Source: JBGAHD01 sp044226395 (GTDB taxonomy: Bacteria; Pseudomonadota; Gammaproteobacteria; Xanthomonadales; Ahniellaceae). From it: 64,000 nt of DNA. The stretch covers positions 124,001-188,000 of the forward strand of contig JBGAHD010000003.1 of assembly GCA_044226395.1 (NCBI GenBank), in the 5' to 3' direction. A program made the position numbers and the translations under genes. Shown piece after piece: positions 37,006-44,942 of the stretch (position 1 is the stretch's first letter; every line of letters begins with the position of its first letter). The notes below the pieces were generated by a model, which ran no database searches, was not told where the DNA came from, and saw only the letters and a list, made by a program, of their open reading frames with translations.

Positions 37006-40000
37006 TTACTCGAAGCCGTCCTTGAACAGCGCGTCGCCGGTTTCGATGTACATCACGAAACCATCGTGATCGGACGTGCCCACCGCGCCCGTGCCGGTGC
37101 TGATCAGCACCGCCGGCGCGTCGGCGTTGGTGCGGCCGTAGCTCATCGAGCGGAAGAAGTTGCGGCCGACGATGTTGACCATGCCGTGATCGATGATCTG
37201 GGCATTGCCGACGCGGCGCGGCTCCTGCGCCTGCACGTTGCCGAGGTTCTCGGCGAACATGTACGAATAGCGCTCTTCCAGCGGAATCGTGCTCGAGGCC
37301 TGCAGCAGCGGCGGGTTGACGATCTGGCCGCCGGCCAACTGCAGCTCGTTCTTGGCGTTGTCGTACTGACCCGAGATCAAACCCACCACGTCGACGAAGC
37401 CGTCGGTCACCTCGAACGCGTTGTAGTCGCCGACCAGGAACAGCGGGATATTGGCCGTGGCCGTGTCGCCGGTCGGCGGCAGGGTCGGCTCCAGTTCCAC
37501 GCCGGTCTGGAAGCGCTGCACGAACTGCGCGATCGATTCGCCCTGGGCGAAGCGCTTCTCGCGCAGACGCACGGTCTCCGCGCCGGAATCGACGCCACCG
37601 CGCGAACGCGTGTGGTTGTTGATCACCGCGAACGGGAGGTTGGCGCCATTGGCCGTGTACGTGCCACGCAGCAACAGCGGCGGACGATCATGCTTGGTGC
37701 ACGGCGGCGCGGCCGAGCAACCGGTCACCGTGGTGATCTGCTCGTTCTTGCCGAGCTGACGCACGGTGACGTTGGCGATGCGGTCCTGACGCACGAGGAA
37801 GCCGACGTCGATGCCGCCGACGTCATTGCCCTCGACCAGATACGCCGTGTAGGTCGGGCCGCCATCGGCGGTGATCTTGGTGGCGAGTTGCTGCAGCAAG
37901 GCGATGGTCTCGACTTCCTGCACGCCCATCACGTCCGGCGCGCGCAGCACGGTGCGCACGTATTCGGACAGACGACCGATCTTGGTCGCGATATCGCCCG
38001 CGGTCGGCGGATTGGCGGTGCTGGCGCAATTGGCCGTCTCGCACAGACGCAGCATGTTGAACGAGCCGATGGTCATCTGCGTCGTCGTCGCCGCCGGCAC
38101 GCCGCGCGGCAGCGTGTCGTTGAGCACGGTCAGCTGCGTCGGCCACAGTTCGTGATTGCCGAAGTCGTAGCCAATCACGCCCGTGGCCGAGAACGGCGAG
38201 CCACCGACCAACTGCAGGCCGGCATTGGCGGGCAGGAGCTTGTCGGCGTCGAGCTCGAACACTTCCGGATTGCCGTCGAACACCGGAATGCCCGGCGGAT
38301 TCGCCGGCGGCGTCACGCCGAACAACACGCCTTCCTCGCGACGCGCGCGCGTGCCCACGGCCGTGGCATAGGCCTCGGCCACCGGATCGGTGCCGAAGGT
38401 CTGATTGCCCGAATTGATCACGCCCACCGGCACGGTGACCAGCATCGACTCGAAGCACTCGAAGTTGCCCAGCATCTGACCGCACGACAGCGCGGCCGGG
38501 TTGCGCGACGGACGATTCTGATCGAACACGACCGCGGTCGGCAGCGCCGCCGTGCCGGTTTCGACCACGGTGAACGGCGTGGTGATCTGAGTGAAGTTGA
38601 AGAACTCCATCACCGGACCCTTGACCGAGACCACGTCGCCCACGGCCAACGTCGCCGGCGGCGCGGTGGCGGTGTTCACGTACAGGCCTTGCGAGGTCAG
38701 CGGGTCGGCGTCGGCGCGCGCGTTCGGCGTCTGGATCACGAAGCCGTTCGGGCCGATGGCGGTGACGATATTGCCTTCGGTCAACGCGACCGTACCGACG
38801 GTGTTGCCCGAGGCCGGCGCCAGCGGCGAGCGCAGGGTGTTGCCCTGGATCGCGTGGATTTCCAGCGGCGCGTTCTCGTCGTCATTGATCGTGCCGGTGG
38901 CCGGCGCGCTGATCGAGGTGATGCTGGCATCGCTCGTGGCCAGGGCCACAGTGAAAGTCTCGTTGGCCTCGTCGGTGATGTCGCCGAAGATCGCCACCGG
39001 CACCGTCGCCGTGGTTTGACCGGCGGTGATGGTGAAGCTCTGCGCGCTCAGCGTGCCGTAGTCGGCCGGGCTCGCGGCGCCGCCGGTGGCGGTGCCGTTG
39101 CTCGTGGACGCGGTGAACGTGAGGTTGCTCGCCAGCGCCGGGTTCAGCGTGACCGTGAAGTTGAGATTGGTCGAGGCGCTGTCGCCTTCGCTGATCGCTG
39201 CCGGCGAGGCGATGGTCAGCGACGCATCGTCATTGGTGATCGTGCCTTGCGCGGCCGCGGTGGTGATGGTGTAGCCCGCGCCCGAAGTCAGGGTGACAGT
39301 GAAGGTCTCGTTGGCTTCGACCGTGGTGTCGCACGCGACCAGCACCGTGGCCACGCCGCTGGTGCTGCCCGCGGCGATCGTGCCCGTGCCCGCCGGCTGC
39401 GCGATGTAGTCGGTGCCGGCCGTGGCCGTGTCGCCGCCCGCGCCCGTGGCGAAGTTGAAGGTCAACGTCGATGCCGGCGCGATGTCCGCTGTCACCGGCA
39501 GATTGAACACCGTGTTGACGCAGCCCGGCGAATTGCCTTCGGCCAGACTCAGGCCGGCGATCGAGAGCGCTGGCGCGAAGTCATCGGTGGTGATCGTGCC
39601 GGTGGCGCTCGCGGTCGTGCCGCTGGCGAAGACCGCGTTGGCGCTGAGGTTCGACAGCGTCAGCTGGAAGGTCTCGTTCGGCTCGATGTTGGTGTCGCCG
39701 TTGACCGACACCAGCATGCTGACCGTGGTCAAGCCCGCGAGAATCGTGCCGCTGCCGCCGCTGATGGCGACGTAGTCATTGTCGGCCGTGGTCGCGGTGC
39801 CATCGGCGGTGTTGACGGTGAAGGTCACGTCCGTGGCGATCGGCTGACTCAAGGTCACCGTGAAGGGGATGAACACCGAACCGCTGTTGCCCTCGGTCAC
39901 CGACGCGTTCGCGATGCTGACCACCGGCAGAACCGCGGCATCGTCGTTGAGGATCGTGCCAGCGGCGGTGGCGCTAGAGCCGCCACCGCTGAAGGTCGCG

Positions 40001-41346
40001 TTGGCGCTGAGGCCACTGAGGATCACGTCGAAGGTCTCGTCGGCCTCGAACGTGGTGTCGCCATTGATGGTGACCGCGACCGTGGTCGACGTGCTGCCCG
40101 CGGTGATCGTGCCGCTGCCGCCGGCGATGGCCACGTAGTCGTTGTTGGCCGTGGTCGCCGTGCCATCGGCGGTGTTGACGTTGAACGTGACATTGGTGGC
40201 CGACGTCGTGTCCATGCTGACGGTGAAGTTCAGCAGGCTAGTGCCGCTGTCGCCTTCCGTGATCGAGGCACCGGTGATGCTGACTTGCGGCAGCGCCACG
40301 TCGTCGTTGACGATCGTGCCCAGGCCCTGGCCGTCGGTGACATTGGCGCCGGTGACATTGGTAACGTTGACGAAGAAGGTTTCATTGGCTTCGACCGCGG
40401 TGTCGCCGTTGACGCTGACATTGAAGGTCGCGCTGGAATTGCCCTGCGCGATCGACAGCGTGGTCGGACCCGGATCGGTGAAGTCGCTCGGCGCAGAAGC
40501 GGTGCCCGCGGCCGGTTGAATGTCGAAGTTCACGCCGCCCGCGCCGGCAGGCGAAGACAAGCTCACGGTGAAGGTGAAGTTGCTCGTGCCCGAATCGCCT
40601 TCGTTCTGCGAGACGTCGTTGATCGAGAGGTTGGGCGAAGGCACCGCGCCGAGCGCGGTCAGGCTGAAGTCGTCGATGGCGAGGCCGTCGTCGGCGCTGG
40701 TGGCGTTGAAGTCATTCCAACGAATCCACACAGTCGCGCCATTGGCGATCGTCAGTGATCCGATGGGGAAGCTGATGGCGGTGCGGAAGGTCGCCGAGTT
40801 GCCGTCGCGCGGACCGGCAGTGCCTGTCGTATCGGTCGTGGCGTAGTCGAGGCCGTTGACGTCGGTCCAGGTACCCGTGGTCAGGCTGGTCGCATCGAGG
40901 CTGTACTGAAAGTCCAATTGATCCGAGCGCGCGGCCGTGCCCAAGCGCCATTGTTCGCCCGTGTAGGCGATGACCAAAGTGTTGATCGTCGCGCCGGTAT
41001 TGTTGGTAAAGGCCGCGCCGATGGTCGAGATCAATGAGCCCGATTGGATAGTACCGAACGCGCGTTCCGTGCTGCCTGCCGCGCCAAAGCTATAGGTGTC
41101 GCCGCTAGTGCCGCTGCCTGTGTCAACCGCGTACTGCTGATTGAACCGAGCTCCGCTGCCGGTTTCAGTCATTGCCCAGCCGGGAATGGTTAGGGTGTTG
41201 GTCGTGGAAGCGGCGACATTGGACAGGGTGTTGAAGTCCTGGGTCACGGGCGTGCCCAGCGACGTGATGCTCACCTGCGCGGACGCGGGCCAGGCCAGAA
41301 CGGCGGCCAGCGCGAGCGCGCCACTGGCCAAACGGCGAAGAAGCAT
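37006..41346 (-). CDS. Secreted ExeM/NucH-type endonuclease with Calx-beta repeats
   Basis: 1446 residues. A signal peptide (MLLRRLASGALALAAVLAWPASA) is followed by a beta-sandwich N-terminal domain. Five or so Calx-beta domains come next, each with the ending G-D-T-x-x-E-x-N/D-E-T-F and LxNDD (for example SVNGDTAVEANETFFV and IVNDDV). After them an OB-like region, then an endonuclease/exonuclease/phosphatase domain: MTIGSFNMLRL, DVMGVQEVETIALL with the metal Glu, VINNHTRSRGG, LVGDYNAFEVTD and VGTSDHDGFVMYI. ExeM-type enzymes degrade extracellular DNA, often linked to biofilm turnover. The last residues, ALFKDGFE, carry the shared C-terminal tag. Confidence 0.87.
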   Translation of the reverse strand: MLLRRLASGALALAAVLAWPASAQVSITSLGTPVTQDFNTLSNVAASTTNTLTIPGWAMTETGSGARFNQQYAVDTGSGTSGDTYSFGAAGSTERAFGTIQSGSLISTIGAAFTNNTGATINTLVIAYTGEQWRLGTAARSDQLDFQYSLDATSLTTGTWTDVNGLDYATTDTTGTAGPRDGNSATFRTAISFPIGSLTIANGATVWIRWNDFNATSADDGLAIDDFSLTALGAVPSPNLSINDVSQNEGDSGTSNFTFTVSLSSPAGAGGVNFDIQPAAGTASAPSDFTDPGPTTLSIAQGNSSATFNVSVNGDTAVEANETFFVNVTNVTGANVTDGQGLGTIVNDDVALPQVSITGASITEGDSGTSLLNFTVSMDTTSATNVTFNVNTADGTATTANNDYVAIAGGSGTITAGSTSTTVAVTINGDTTFEADETFDVILSGLSANATFSGGGSSATAAGTILNDDAAVLPVVSIANASVTEGNSGSVFIPFTVTLSQPIATDVTFTVNTADGTATTADNDYVAISGGSGTILAGLTTVSMLVSVNGDTNIEPNETFQLTLSNLSANAVFASGTTASATGTITTDDFAPALSIAGLSLAEGNSPGCVNTVFNLPVTADIAPASTLTFNFATGAGGDTATAGTDYIAQPAGTGTIAAGSTSGVATVLVACDTTVEANETFTVTLTSGAGYTITTAAAQGTITNDDASLTIASPAAISEGDSASTNLNFTVTLNPALASNLTFTASTSNGTATGGAASPADYGTLSAQSFTITAGQTTATVPVAIFGDITDEANETFTVALATSDASITSISAPATGTINDDENAPLEIHAIQGNTLRSPLAPASGNTVGTVALTEGNIVTAIGPNGFVIQTPNARADADPLTSQGLYVNTATAPPATLAVGDVVSVKGPVMEFFNFTQITTPFTVVETGTAALPTAVVFDQNRPSRNPAALSCGQMLGNFECFESMLVTVPVGVINSGNQTFGTDPVAEAYATAVGTRARREEGVLFGVTPPANPPGIPVFDGNPEVFELDADKLLPANAGLQLVGGSPFSATGVIGYDFGNHELWPTQLTVLNDTLPRGVPAATTTQMTIGSFNMLRLCETANCASTANPPTAGDIATKIGRLSEYVRTVLRAPDVMGVQEVETIALLQQLATKITADGGPTYTAYLVEGNDVGGIDVGFLVRQDRIANVTVRQLGKNEQITTVTGCSAAPPCTKHDRPPLLLRGTYTANGANLPFAVINNHTRSRGGVDSGAETVRLREKRFAQGESIAQFVQRFQTGVELEPTLPPTGDTATANIPLFLVGDYNAFEVTDGFVDVVGLISGQYDNAKNELQLAGGQIVNPPLLQASSTIPLEERYSYMFAENLGNVQAQEPRRVGNAQIIDHGMVNIVGRNFFRSMSYGRTNADAPAVLISTGTGAVGTSDHDGFVMYIETGDALFKDGFE

Positions 41347-41475
41347 GGGACCCCCTTGGGTTCTCTGCGAACGGTTGATCGGCGGTTTTGCGTTGGGCCG
41401 GGGAGACTACCACCCGTCAGCGGCGCTTTCATGTCGCCCTTGCACATTGGCTGAGAGGATTTGGCAGACGGTTGA

Positions 41476-41504
41476 TTGGATTGGGGATTTTGGGGGTGGG
41501 GTGG
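41476..41504 (+). other. G-rich tract at edge of array E
   Basis: GGGG, GGGGG, GGGG and GGGGG in about 30 nt, separated by ATTTT, T and T: an intermolecular or intramolecular G-quadruplex candidate. The first TGGGTGTCC is at 41536. Confidence 0.6.
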
Positions 41505-41535
41505 GGGTTGTGGAGGGCGGGTTCGGGCGAATTGG

Positions 41536-41979
41536 TGGGTGTCCTGGTTTGGTCGCTTCGTGGCGTGGGTGTGGGATTCATGGGTGTCCCGATGCGTGCG
41601 GGTCAGTGCGTGCGGAGTCTTTGGGGAACTCGGCGAGTTGCCCAGGTGCTTGGGTGGGATCGTGGGTGTCCCGAACTTGTGGGTGTCCTGAACTTGTTCC
41701 GCCTGGGTGCGGATCGTGGGTGTCCCGAACTTGTTCGCTGGGCTCGATGGAATCGTGGGTGTCCTGAAATCTTGGGTGTCCCGAATGCCGGATCTCTTGC
41801 TCGCTGGCGGACACGCCGGCGGTTCGACGCGACGCGCGCCATCGCGTGACGCCGTGCGCATTTCCAGGAAAGTTGACACCCGCCTGAGGAAAAACCCCCA
41901 GGATTGGATTGACCCCTCGGGGCTTGGGGCGCGCTAATCGCGCCATGCGCAGAATCCCCTACAAATCCGTGGACACCCA
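41536..41979. repeat. GGACACCCA repeat array E
   Basis: Minus-orientation copies (TGGGTGTCC) start at 41536, 41581, 41663, 41680, 41717, 41756 and 41773. A single plus-orientation copy at 41971 lies inside the start of the FG-GAP gene and is read as Asp-Thr-His. Flanks such as GAATCGTGGGTGTCCTGAA match the other arrays. A near miss is TGGGTGTGGG at 41565. Two copies are only 17 nt apart (41663 and 41680). Confidence 0.88.
41883..41902. promoter_or_regulatory. Near-palindromic operator-like site 1
   Basis: CTGAGGAAAAACCCCCAG at 41884-41901 (with matching C and G just outside) has two inverted half-sites, CTGAGG and CCnCAG. It lies about 43 nt before the ATG at 41945. The same 18-nt pattern recurs at 50234-50251 and 50431-50448, each upstream of an exported-protein gene. 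Confidence 0.55.
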
Positions 41980-43252
41980 CAAGCCCTGGCCGCGTCGCCG
42001 TTGGCGCGGTCGGGCGATGTTTTTCCTGGCCGTGGCGGCCCTGGCCTGGTTGATCACTGGCCATACCGCGCACGCGGCCGAGTCGGGCTTGTTGCGCGCG
42101 GCGACCGCGCGCACGACCGATGAGTTTGGTTTCGCGAGCGCCGCCGATGGCGCGTTGCTCGCGGTGACCGCGCCGGGCGATACCGACACCAGTGGCGCCG
42201 TGCATGTGTTCGATTGCGCGAGCCTGCCGTGTTCGGCGCCGGTGCGCTTAACCGCGCCCGAGCCCGACGAGGGTTCGCGCTTTGGGTACAGCGTCGATGT
42301 GTCGGGCAACACCTTGGTCGTGGGTCAGCCCATGCGCGGGCGCGGCGTGGTGTTCGTGTTTGTGCGCACGGGCGGCGTGTGGTCGCTGCAGAGTGAGCTG
42401 ACGGCGTTCGATGGCGCGAGCAACGATCGCTTCGGCGCCGCGGTGTCGGTCTCGGGCGATCGCTTGATCGTGGGCGCGCCGCACGCGAACCATCGTCAGG
42501 GCGTGGCCTATGTCTACACGCGCTCGGGCACGTCGTGGAGTTCGGTGTTGCGTCTCGAAGCCAGCGATGGCGATCGCGAGGATCGTTTCGGCGATGCCGT
42601 GGCGATCTCGGGCGACACGGTGATCGTCGGCGCGCCGATGCGCTCGCCGGCAACGACGGGCGCGTTCGGGCAAGGCGCGGCCTATGTCTTCGTGCGCAAT
42701 GGTTCGGCGTGGGATGCGCAGGCGACCTTGGTGCCGACGTCGATTAGCAATGGCGCGTTGTTCGGCCAGGCCGTCGACGTGCTGGGCGACCGCGCGGCGA
42801 TTGGCGCGCCGCGCGCGGCGGCGAATGTGGGTCGCGTGCACGTGTTTGATCGCATGGGCTCGACGTGGACCGAGAACGCGAGCTTGACCATCGCCAATGC
42901 CACGGTCGGCGCCGAAGTCGGCCGCGCGCTGGCGTTGGGCAGCGATGTGTTGATGGTCGGCGCGCCGTTCGCGGGCAATCAGGACGCGAGTTGTGGTCTC
43001 GCGCAGGCGTTTCGATTCAACGGCGCGTCGTGGGCCGTGCAGCCCGGCGCCACGCGCGTGGCCAGCGATCCGCGCGCCTTGGTTGGTTGGTCGGTCACCG
43101 CGTCGAGTCAACGTTGGCTGCTCGCCGCGCCGGGTCGTCCGACGCAGAACCTCGCGCGCGCGGGCGCCGCGTATTGGTTCGACACGGTCGGCGGCGTGTT
43201 CGCCGATCAGTACGAGGATGTGGGTCCGGGTTGCCTCACGCCTTCAGTCTGA
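41945..43252 (+). CDS. Exported FG-GAP/integrin-like beta-propeller protein
   Basis: 435 residues. The N-terminus carries one repeat copy (SVDTHKPW), then a basic stretch and a hydrophobic signal (AMFFLAVAALAWLITGHTAHA). The rest is an FG-GAP-type propeller of about six to seven blades, each ending in a hydrophobic V-GAP motif (LIVGAPHANHRQGVAYVY, VIVGAPMRSPAT, AAIGAPRAAANVGRVHVF, LMVGAPFAG). The family is common in secreted or surface proteins of this order. The ATG at 41945 follows the operator-like site; 42017 (MFFLAV) is an alternative start that would leave the repeat untranslated. It ends GVFADQYEDV..., a decayed form of the FxxGFE tag. Confidence 0.8.
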   Translation: MRRIPYKSVDTHKPWPRRRWRGRAMFFLAVAALAWLITGHTAHAAESGLLRAATARTTDEFGFASAADGALLAVTAPGDTDTSGAVHVFDCASLPCSAPVRLTAPEPDEGSRFGYSVDVSGNTLVVGQPMRGRGVVFVFVRTGGVWSLQSELTAFDGASNDRFGAAVSVSGDRLIVGAPHANHRQGVAYVYTRSGTSWSSVLRLEASDGDREDRFGDAVAISGDTVIVGAPMRSPATTGAFGQGAAYVFVRNGSAWDAQATLVPTSISNGALFGQAVDVLGDRAAIGAPRAAANVGRVHVFDRMGSTWTENASLTIANATVGAEVGRALALGSDVLMVGAPFAGNQDASCGLAQAFRFNGASWAVQPGATRVASDPRALVGWSVTASSQRWLLAAPGRPTQNLARAGAAYWFDTVGGVFADQYEDVGPGCLTPSV

Positions 43253-43324
43253 GGCGTCGGGCGCCACACGGCTTCGAAGGCTGGGTCGCCGGTCGGTCGG
43301 TGTCCGCTATCGCCGATTCGTGAT

Positions 43325-43487
43325 TGTTGATGCGTGACTCGCGCTGCGTGGAACGCAATGCGCGAAGCGTGACTCGCGAATCCCTCCTCGCGATGCGTAA
43401 CGCTTGATTCGCGAATCTTGTCTCGTGATGCGTCACGCGTGACTCGCGAACTTGTCTCGCGATGCGTGACGCGCGATGCCATCGCGC
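43325..43487. repeat. Tandem 35-nt palindromic repeat
   Basis: The unit GCGTGACTCGCGAA (or a close variant) starts at 43332, 43367, 43402 (GCTTGATTCGCGAA) and 43437, an exact 35-nt period, with a degenerate fifth near 43471. Each unit also contains CTCGCGATGCGT (43387, 43422, 43456). Inside are perfect 12-nt palindromes GATTCGCGAATC (43406-43417) and GTCACGCGTGAC (43432-43443). The array fills the 257-nt gap between the FG-GAP gene and the response-regulator gene, where both genes end, and could act as a bidirectional transcript stop or protein-binding array. Confidence 0.8.
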
Positions 43488-43509
43488 TAAGCCGCGACCC
43501 GCGACACCC

Positions 43510-44154
43510 TCAATCCATCAACCGATGCCGCACCGCATAGCGAATCAACTCCGCGGTGTTGCGCGCATCGAGCTTGTGCAGCACGCGCGTGCGGTGATTC
43601 TCGGCGGTCTTGGTGCTGGTGCCGAGCTTGCGCGCGATCTCTTTCGTGGTCAGGCCTTCGACCATGAGGTGAAACACTTCGCGCTCGCGCGGCGTGAGGT
43701 CGCGATACGGATCTTCGATCTGCGCGCGCGGCTGCTGCACTTGTTGCGCCAATACTTTCGACGCATGACCGCCGAAGTAGCCGCGACCGCCGGCCAGCGC
43801 GCGCACGGCCGCGAGCAATTCGCCGCTGGCCGAATCCTTGAGCAGGAAACCCGCCGCGCCAGCGCGCACCACGTGCAGCACGTATTCTTCCTCCGCGTGC
43901 ATGGTCAGCACGAGGATGCGCACGTCTTCCAGTTCCTTGGTCAAGCGACGCACGACTTCGACGCCATTCAAGCCCGGCATCGAGATGTCGCAGACCACGA
44001 CGTCGGGCCGCGTCTTCAAGGCCAGCTCGACGGCGGCGGCGCCATCGCCCGCCTGAGCCACGACCTGGCAATCGCCCGAACCATTGAGCAAGGCCACCAG
44101 GCCTTCGCGCAGGATGGTGTGATCGTCGGCGACGAGCACGCGGATCGGTTTCAT
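43510..44154 (-). CDS. NarL/FixJ-family response regulator
   Basis: 214 residues. The receiver domain has VLVADDHTILREGL, the phospho-acceptor Asp56 in VVVCDISMPG, and the conserved Lys in FLLKDSA. The C-terminal LuxR-type HTH shows LTPREREVFHLMVEGLTTKEIARKL and TKTAENHRTRVLHKL. It is the DNA-binding partner of the kinase encoded just upstream. Its ATG overlaps the kinase stop by 4 nt. The operator-like palindrome that recurs nearby is a candidate target (inference). Confidence 0.93.
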   Translation of the reverse strand: MKPIRVLVADDHTILREGLVALLNGSGDCQVVAQAGDGAAAVELALKTRPDVVVCDISMPGLNGVEVVRRLTKELEDVRILVLTMHAEEEYVLHVVRAGAAGFLLKDSASGELLAAVRALAGGRGYFGGHASKVLAQQVQQPRAQIEDPYRDLTPREREVFHLMVEGLTTKEIARKLGTSTKTAENHRTRVLHKLDARNTAELIRYAVRHRLMD

Positions 44155-44942
44155 GGCGAAGACTCCCCAGCCGACATCGGAATCACCGCGCGAATCTGCA
44201 CGCCTTCGCCCGGCGTCGACGACACTTGAAACTGCCCGCCAAACAAACGCACGCGCTCGCGCATGCTCGACAACCCCGTGCTGAGGCCGCGCGTGCCGGC
44301 GCTCAGCGCCGCTTCGATGTCGCACCCGCGACCATCGTCGACGATCAGCAAGGTCAGCAAGTTCGCGCGTCGCGCCACGCGCACGATGATGTGCCGCGCC
44401 TGCGCGTGCTTGAGCGCGTTGTTGAGCGCCTCTTGCGTGACGCGAAAGATCAGGGTCGACAGATCCGGGTCGAGCGACTCGGGCAGTTGCTCGAGATCGA
44501 GTTCGATTTCGCCGGCGAAGGTTTCACCCGCGGAGCGCGTGAGCCAGCGCAACGCGGCGGCCAAGCCCAGGTCATCGAGAATCTGCGGACGCAACAGGCG
44601 CGAGAGCGTGCGCGTCTCCTCGAGCGCGCGTTCGCATAATTCCATCGCGCGCGCCAGATCGACATGACCTTCGGGCACGGTGCCGTCGCGCGCGAGACTT
44701 TCCAAGCGATGGCGCAAGGCCGTGAGGTTTTGGCCGATGCCGTCGTGCAGCTCGCGCGCGAGGCGTCGACGCTCGTCTTCCTGCACCCGCCATACCGAAC
44801 GCGCGAGCTGCTTGAAGTGGTGCTCGCCGGCCTGCAGTTGCGAGAACAACCGCTCTTGCTCGGCGCGCAGCCGCGTCAGTTGCGCGTGGATGGCGCGGTC
44901 GTCATGACCGTCGTCGGGCGATGGTGGATCGCTTCGTTTCAT
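44151..44942 (-). CDS. Cytoplasmic NarL-type sensor histidine kinase
   Basis: 263 residues, HisKA_3 family. No transmembrane segment is seen. The N-terminal half is a coiled coil (QLTRLRAEQERLFSQLQAGEHHF). The H-box is QEDERRRLARELHDGIGQNL with phospho-acceptor His66. The HATPase domain shows VTQEALNNALKHAQA (N-box) and LLIVDDGRGCD (G1). The ATG overlaps the end of the Ser/Thr kinase gene by 4 nt, and its stop overlaps the response-regulator start by 4 nt. A soluble kinase in an operon with FHA and Ser/Thr kinase proteins suggests it is controlled by them rather than by an outside ligand (inference). Confidence 0.92.
   Translation of the reverse strand: MKRSDPPSPDDGHDDRAIHAQLTRLRAEQERLFSQLQAGEHHFKQLARSVWRVQEDERRRLARELHDGIGQNLTALRHRLESLARDGTVPEGHVDLARAMELCERALEETRTLSRLLRPQILDDLGLAAALRWLTRSAGETFAGEIELDLEQLPESLDPDLSTLIFRVTQEALNNALKHAQARHIIVRVARRANLLTLLIVDDGRGCDIEAALSAGTRGLSTGLSSMRERVRLFGGQFQVSSTPGEGVQIRAVIPMSAGESSP

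Larger units (their letters stand above)
41347..41944. other. Intergenic region with array E, G-rich tract and regulatory palindrome
   Basis: 598 nt. From left to right: leader of the minus-strand nuclease gene, a G-rich tract (41476-41504), seven repeat copies (41536-41781) and, about 100 nt later, the palindrome at 41883-41902 upstream of the FG-GAP gene. No credible gene; ORFs here repeat GCP, MGV and WVS from the array. Confidence 0.7.

Noticed and set aside
36943..40758. 1271-residue plus-strand ORF
   Set aside because: Antisense to the Calx-beta nuclease; low-complexity Arg/Gly/Val translation.
41388..41849. Plus-strand ORF of about 150 residues over array E
   Set aside because: Composed of translated G-rich and repeat DNA; no start site or family feature.
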